Positions 60,500 to 64,000 of a stretch of DNA of 64,000 bases are shown one piece after another. The translations under genes were made by a program, and so were the position numbers. The notes below the pieces were generated by a model. It searched no databases. It was not told the DNA's origin and was given only the letters and a program-made list of their open reading frames with translations. The stretch comes from Candidatus Avedoeria danica (GTDB taxonomy: Bacteria; Chloroflexota; Anaerolineae; Epilineales; Epilineaceae), in contig JADJCV010000003.1 in NCBI GenBank assembly GCA_016703025.1, forward strand, positions 62,001 to 126,000, in the 5' to 3' direction. Position 1 is the first letter of the stretch, and each line of letters opens with the position of its first letter.

Positions 60500-61279
60500 A
60501 TGCGCGTGGAAGCGGAATACGACGACGCGGCGAACGCACCCGACCCCGAGGCGGGCCGGCTCGGCCTCTGGACGCTCACAAAGGACGTTGTCCTCCATCC
60601 GGGCGCGGCGATGCGCCGTCTGGACGCCTACCCCGGGCGCCGGTGGTGGTTCCCGCTCGTCGTGCTGGCGGTGCTCGGGGTGGTCAATGCGCTCATTCTC
60701 ACGCCGCGGATCACTGCCGCCGCGATGCAGAACATCGACTTCAGCCAGATGGCGGCGGCCGGCGTGGACGCGACCACGGTGACGCGGGCGGGAGGCTTCG
60801 CCGCGACGGCGATCGGCGTGATCGGTGCCGTGTTCGGCGCCGTCGTCGGAACGTTCCTCGTGGCGGCGATCCTGCACTTCATCGGCACGGTCTTCGGCGG
60901 CCAGCAGGCGTTCAACGCCGTCCTGACGACGACGAGCTGGGCGCGCATACCGCTGATCCTTCGCGCGCTCGTCCAGCTGGTGTGGTTCGGGACGCACGGC
61001 GCGGAGTACGACCTGAACATCGCCGGGCTCGCCGGCCTCGTCGCGAATGCGGAGAAGCCGACCGAGGCGGCGTCGAGCTACCTGGCGCCGCTGCTCGCGC
61101 GGATCGAGTTCTGGAACGTGTGGTACCTCGTCCTCCTCGTCATCGCCGTGCGCGCCACCAGCAAGGTCACGCGCGGCCGGGCGATCCTGATCGTCGGCGT
61201 CTACGTCGCCCTCGCCGTCGGCGCCGGCCTGATCGGCACGGCGCTCGGGCGGGCGATGGCCGGCTTCGGCGGGGGCTAG
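60500..61279 (+). CDS. Yip1-domain multi-pass membrane protein
   Basis: A 259-residue membrane protein of the Yip1/YIP1-like family: a soluble N-terminus (GLWTLTKDVVLHPGAAMRRLDAYPGRRWW) then five hydrophobic helices (VVLAVLGVVNALIL, ATAIGVIGAVFGAVVGTFLVAAIL, and so on). The phrase FGGQQAFNAVLTTTSWARIPLILR is typical of this family. The start is uncertain: ATG at 60500 or GTG at 60464 or 60488. The ABC-ATPase gene begins seven bases after its stop, so it probably belongs to the same operon as the ABC ATPase and CARDB-like protein. Function unknown. Confidence 0.78.
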   Translation: MRVEAEYDDAANAPDPEAGRLGLWTLTKDVVLHPGAAMRRLDAYPGRRWWFPLVVLAVLGVVNALILTPRITAAAMQNIDFSQMAAAGVDATTVTRAGGFAATAIGVIGAVFGAVVGTFLVAAILHFIGTVFGGQQAFNAVLTTTSWARIPLILRALVQLVWFGTHGAEYDLNIAGLAGLVANAEKPTEAASSYLAPLLARIEFWNVWYLVLLVIAVRATSKVTRGRAILIVGVYVALAVGAGLIGTALGRAMAGFGGG

Positions 61280-61286
61280 CGCGTCG

Positions 61287-62117
61287 ATGTCGGCATCCAC
61301 CGCCGAGACGCCCGTCCTCGCGCTGACCGACATCCGGCGCGACTTCCGGATGGGCCGGCTGCTGGTGCGCGCGCTGCGCGGTGTCACGATGGACGTCCTG
61401 CCCGGTGAGTTCCTCGTCGTCATGGGCCCCTCGGGTTGTGGCAAGAGCACGCTCCTCACGCTCATCGGCGGCCTTGACCGCCCGACGGCCGGCAGCATCG
61501 TCACGTCGGGCGACGAGGACATCACGCGCGGCGACGAGACGGCGCTGGCGGAGTACCGGCGGCGGTGGATCGGCTTCATCTTCCAGTCCTACAACCTGAT
61601 CGCCACGATGACCGCCCGCCAGAACGTCGAGTTCCCGCTCGTCTTCGCCGGCGTCGGCCGCGCGGCGCGGCGTGAGCGGGCGGAGGCGCTCCTCACGCGC
61701 GTCGGGCTCGGGGACCGCATGACCCATCGGCCGATCGAGCTCTCCGGCGGCCAGCAGCAGCGCGTCGCCATTGCCCGCGCGCTGGCGAACGCGCCGGCCA
61801 TCGTCCTGGGCGACGAGCCGACGGGCAACCTGGACACGCGCTCCGGCCAGGAGATCATGGACCTCCTGCTGGAGCTGAACCGCGCCGGCACGACGCTGAT
61901 CGTCGTCACGCACGACGCGCGGCTGTGCGCGTACGCCCACCGCGTGGTGCGGATGGAGGACGGCGTCGTCCTCGGCGTCGACGCGGGCGGGCGGGCGGGG
62001 GAGGAGCGGGTGCGGGTGCGATCGGAGATGATGGTTGGCGAAGGAGGGCACCCACGAGGGGTGCCCCTGCAGGGGCCGATTCGTCGGCGACGTTTTACCA
62101 CCACCGCGGAGGCATGA
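61287..62117 (+). CDS. ABC transporter ATP-binding protein (MacB/LolD type)
   Basis: A 276-residue ATPase of the MacB/LolD/FtsE class. Walker A is GPSGCGKST (47-55), Q-loop FIFQSYNLI (about 94), signature LSGGQQQRVAIARAL (about 152), Walker B IVLGDEPTGNLD (about 173), H-loop VVTHDARLC. It would power a permease for export or lipid/protein handling at the membrane. Oddity: the C-terminal 25 residues (from about 252, GEGGHPRGVPLQ) are encoded across a REP-like hairpin (62046-62066), not the usual end of these proteins. It overlaps the next gene by ATGA. The permease partner is not within the window and probably lies to the right. Confidence 0.93.
   Translation: MSASTAETPVLALTDIRRDFRMGRLLVRALRGVTMDVLPGEFLVVMGPSGCGKSTLLTLIGGLDRPTAGSIVTSGDEDITRGDETALAEYRRRWIGFIFQSYNLIATMTARQNVEFPLVFAGVGRAARRERAEALLTRVGLGDRMTHRPIELSGGQQQRVAIARALANAPAIVLGDEPTGNLDTRSGQEIMDLLLELNRAGTTLIVVTHDARLCAYAHRVVRMEDGVVLGVDAGGRAGEERVRVRSEMMVGEGGHPRGVPLQGPIRRRRFTTTAEA
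62046..62066. repeat. REP-like hairpin within the ABC ATPase tail
   Basis: gggcaccc (62046-62053) pairs with gggtgccc (62059-62066) around five bases, followed by ctgc, like the palindromes at 3968-3987 and 26958-26977. It lies in frame and encodes GGHPRGVP near the C-terminus. Confidence 0.5.
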
Positions 62118-64000
62118 CCGTGACCCCCCCCCGACAACGCTTCATCCTGGCGCGGCGGACGACGCTCGCCGTGGCGATCGGCCTCGCCGCCGTCCTCGGC
62201 GTGCTCGCGCTGCTGCCGAACGGCCGCGCCGTCGTGCGCGCCGCGCCCGGCGCGTCGTTCGCCCAGCAGCCGACGACGGCCACCGCAACCCTGGCGCCCA
62301 CCGCCCGGCCCACCGCGCAACCGAGCGACACGCCGCGGCCGACGAACACGCGGCCGGGTCCGCCCCCGACGTGGACGCGGCCTCCGACGTCGACACCCGT
62401 GCCGAGCGCGACGGTCGAGCCGACGGAGACGACCCGGCCGAAGGCGGACATTCACCGGCCGCTCCTCGTGATCGAGAACATGCAGGTCGACCCGCGCCGG
62501 CCGTCGCCGGGCAGCACGTTCAAGCTCGAGGTCGATGTCGTGAACGCGGGCGACGCGCACGCGCACAACGTCCGGTTCAGCTGGTCGTCGGAGATCTTCC
62601 TGCCCGAGGGCGAGAGTACGCAGCACTTCGAGAAGGGGATTCCGGCGAACGACGAGCACGACTTCGACGCGCGGGCGCGCGTGGCGAGCACCGTCAAGGC
62701 CGGCACGTACCCGATCCAGGTCACGGTGAGCTGGGAGGACGGCGACGGCGCGGCGGACACGACGACGGCCAACCTGGCCGTCGAAGTCGGCGGGCAGTCG
62801 GCCGTGCGGCCGCTGCTGAGCGTGACGGCGTGGCGCGCGCCGGGCTGGGTCGTGCCGGGCATCGCGTTCGGCGTGGCGTTCGACATCGTGAACACGGGTG
62901 GGCGTGAGGCGCGCAACGTGCAGATCGTGCCGGCCGGCGGCTCGGTGGCGCTGGCATCGCAGGCGTCGGGCGGGGTGCTGAACATCGGCGGCGGCGGCTC
63001 GGCGACGCAGTCGCTGCGCCTGATCGCCGCTGCCTCGGCCGAGCAGCAGGCCGTGGCGCAGCCGATGGAGCTGCGCTACGACGACGAGGACGGCACGCGC
63101 TACACCGAGAGCCTCACGATCGGCTTCGGCGTCGTCGATCCGGATGCGGACCAGCCGCTGCCGATGATCGAGAGCTACCGCGTCCGCCCGGCGAACCCGG
63201 ACATCGCCCGCACCGGCGCCGGCGATGCGACGACGCTCCACCCGGGTGAGGTGTTCTGGCTGGACCTTTCGATCTTGAACGTCGGGCGGCAAGCCGCTGT
63301 GCGCAGCTTCCTGGCCTTCGGCGGCGGTGCGGCGCCTTCGGCGGCCGACGGCGCCGGCAGCGCGGCCGGCGCGCCGTCGCTCGGCGTCTTCGCCCCGCTC
63401 GGCCGATCGAACCGCGTCTTCCTCGGCCGGATCGAGGCCGGCGGCGGCACGACGGTCACGCAGCGGATGGTGGCGGACGGCAGCGCCAAGCCGGGCGTGT
63501 ACGCGCTGGACGTGGCGATGAGCTACGACGACGCCGAGGGCAAGACGCTGCAGTCCAGCGAGATCGTCACCCTCCTCCTCAGCCGGCCGGCACAGCTCCA
63601 GTTCTCGGCTGTGAACGTCATGACCTCGACCGTCGTCGGGCAGAGCGTTCCGTTTGCCGTCGAGATCATCAACGGCAGCGCGAACACGCTGAACGTGTCG
63701 CAGGTGACGGTCGAGGGGGACCGCTGGATGGGCGTCACGGGCGGCAGCCGCTACGTCGGCCCGCTGGACGACGGTGGCTCGGACGTCATCGAGGCCGTCC
63801 TCGATCCGAAGGCGCCCGGCACGGCGACGGTGACCGTCATCGTGGCGTACGTGGACGACTTCAACCAGACGCAGGAAGTGCGCGAGTCGTACGAGTTCGA
63901 GGTCGCCGAGGCGCCGCCCGAAGTCGAGGGCGCCGACGAGCCGCCGCCGCCGACGCGCAGCCTGTTCGCCCGCGTCCTGCGCGGCCTCTTCGGCCTCGGC
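62114..64000 (+). CDS. Secreted CARDB-like protein linked to an ABC ATPase (partial)
   Basis: At least 629 residues; the frame is open to the right edge, though RSLFARVLRGLFGLG looks like the usual C-terminal end of such proteins. Signal anchor about 14-35, a Thr/Pro/Arg-rich linker (about 55-115), then three or four CARDB/DUF11-like Ig-fold modules (ENMQVDPRRPSPGSTFKLEVDVVNAG, VTAWRAPGWVVPGIAFGVAFDIVNTGG, FWLDLSILNVGRQ, VPFAVEIINGSANTLNVSQV). The ATGA overlap with the ATPase gene shows close coupling. COG1361-type proteins like this commonly sit between an ATPase and an FtsX/MacB-type permease, so it is probably the extracytoplasmic partner of an ABC system. Confidence 0.85.
   Translation, partial: MTVTPPRQRFILARRTTLAVAIGLAAVLGVLALLPNGRAVVRAAPGASFAQQPTTATATLAPTARPTAQPSDTPRPTNTRPGPPPTWTRPPTSTPVPSATVEPTETTRPKADIHRPLLVIENMQVDPRRPSPGSTFKLEVDVVNAGDAHAHNVRFSWSSEIFLPEGESTQHFEKGIPANDEHDFDARARVASTVKAGTYPIQVTVSWEDGDGAADTTTANLAVEVGGQSAVRPLLSVTAWRAPGWVVPGIAFGVAFDIVNTGGREARNVQIVPAGGSVALASQASGGVLNIGGGGSATQSLRLIAAASAEQQAVAQPMELRYDDEDGTRYTESLTIGFGVVDPDADQPLPMIESYRVRPANPDIARTGAGDATTLHPGEVFWLDLSILNVGRQAAVRSFLAFGGGAAPSAADGAGSAAGAPSLGVFAPLGRSNRVFLGRIEAGGGTTVTQRMVADGSAKPGVYALDVAMSYDDAEGKTLQSSEIVTLLLSRPAQLQFSAVNVMTSTVVGQSVPFAVEIINGSANTLNVSQVTVEGDRWMGVTGGSRYVGPLDDGGSDVIEAVLDPKAPGTATVTVIVAYVDDFNQTQEVRESYEFEVAEAPPEVEGADEPPPPTRSLFARVLRGLFGLG

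Noticed and set aside
1..64000. tRNA or rRNA genes
   Set aside because: I looked for T-loop-like ggttcgaatcc patterns and conserved rRNA segments and found none that folded into a plausible tRNA.

Overview
This is a very GC-rich (roughly 70 %), gene-dense bacterial chromosome segment. Many secreted proteins have Thr/Pro linkers of the TPTPTPT type, followed or preceded by a short motif resembling YLPL, VLPW or FLPW. There is also a fused isobutyryl-CoA-mutase-like enzyme (IcmF), SBBP and LVIVD-like beta-propellers, an ABC ATPase followed by a CARDB-like secreted protein, and tandem Uma2 genes. Together these suggest Chloroflexota, probably the Anaerolineae side. This is inferred from protein style; no rRNA or tRNA gene was seen.

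Layout. 1-4 kb: a SufU iron-sulfur scaffold fused in frame to a lipoprotein-like domain (minus strand, cut by the left edge), then an overlapping DUF2157 / DUF4401 / GDYXXLXY membrane-protein trio. 4-16 kb: two paralogous giant propeller+VWA surface proteins separated by a zinc-ribbon gene with a LexA-type operator and by a large inverted-repeat element, then a third VWA protein on the minus strand. 16-23 kb: a SpoU methyltransferase, a TMEM43-like protein, a secreted protein, two Uma2 nucleases, a candidate operator cluster and a glycoside-hydrolase-like secreted protein. 23-26 kb: a translationally coupled COG4091-type dehydrogenase and FAD oxidoreductase. 26-37.5 kb: two SBBP-repeat paralogs flanking mscL, then two secreted proteins on the minus strand. 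37.5-39.3 kb: a small island with a MITE-like element, a small ORF with a terminator, four 22-bp-phased repeats, an 18-bp inverted repeat, and an orphan gene of much lower GC. 39-45.5 kb: a Ca2+-type P-ATPase, a P-loop kinase-like protein coupled to a CDP-alcohol phosphatidyltransferase, and a membrane-anchored unknown. 45.7-54.4 kb: icmF and a divergent pair of propeller paralogs around an acetyltransferase remnant. 54.4-60 kb: a RIO-type kinase behind a leader-peptide/terminator arrangement, a large subtilase and a lipoprotein nuclease. 60-64 kb: a Yip1-like protein, an ABC ATPase and a CARDB-like protein cut by the right edge.

Themes. Local duplication is frequent: four families occur as neighbouring pairs. 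Most of the sequence encodes an export-oriented surface proteome sharing the linker plus LP(W/L/V) motif, which may be a sorting or anchoring signal. Short palindromes (REP-like) occur between genes and, in two places, inside coding sequence. The least explained parts are the low-GC island near 38.5 kb, the leader/attenuator upstream of the RIO kinase, and the SufU-lipoprotein fusion.
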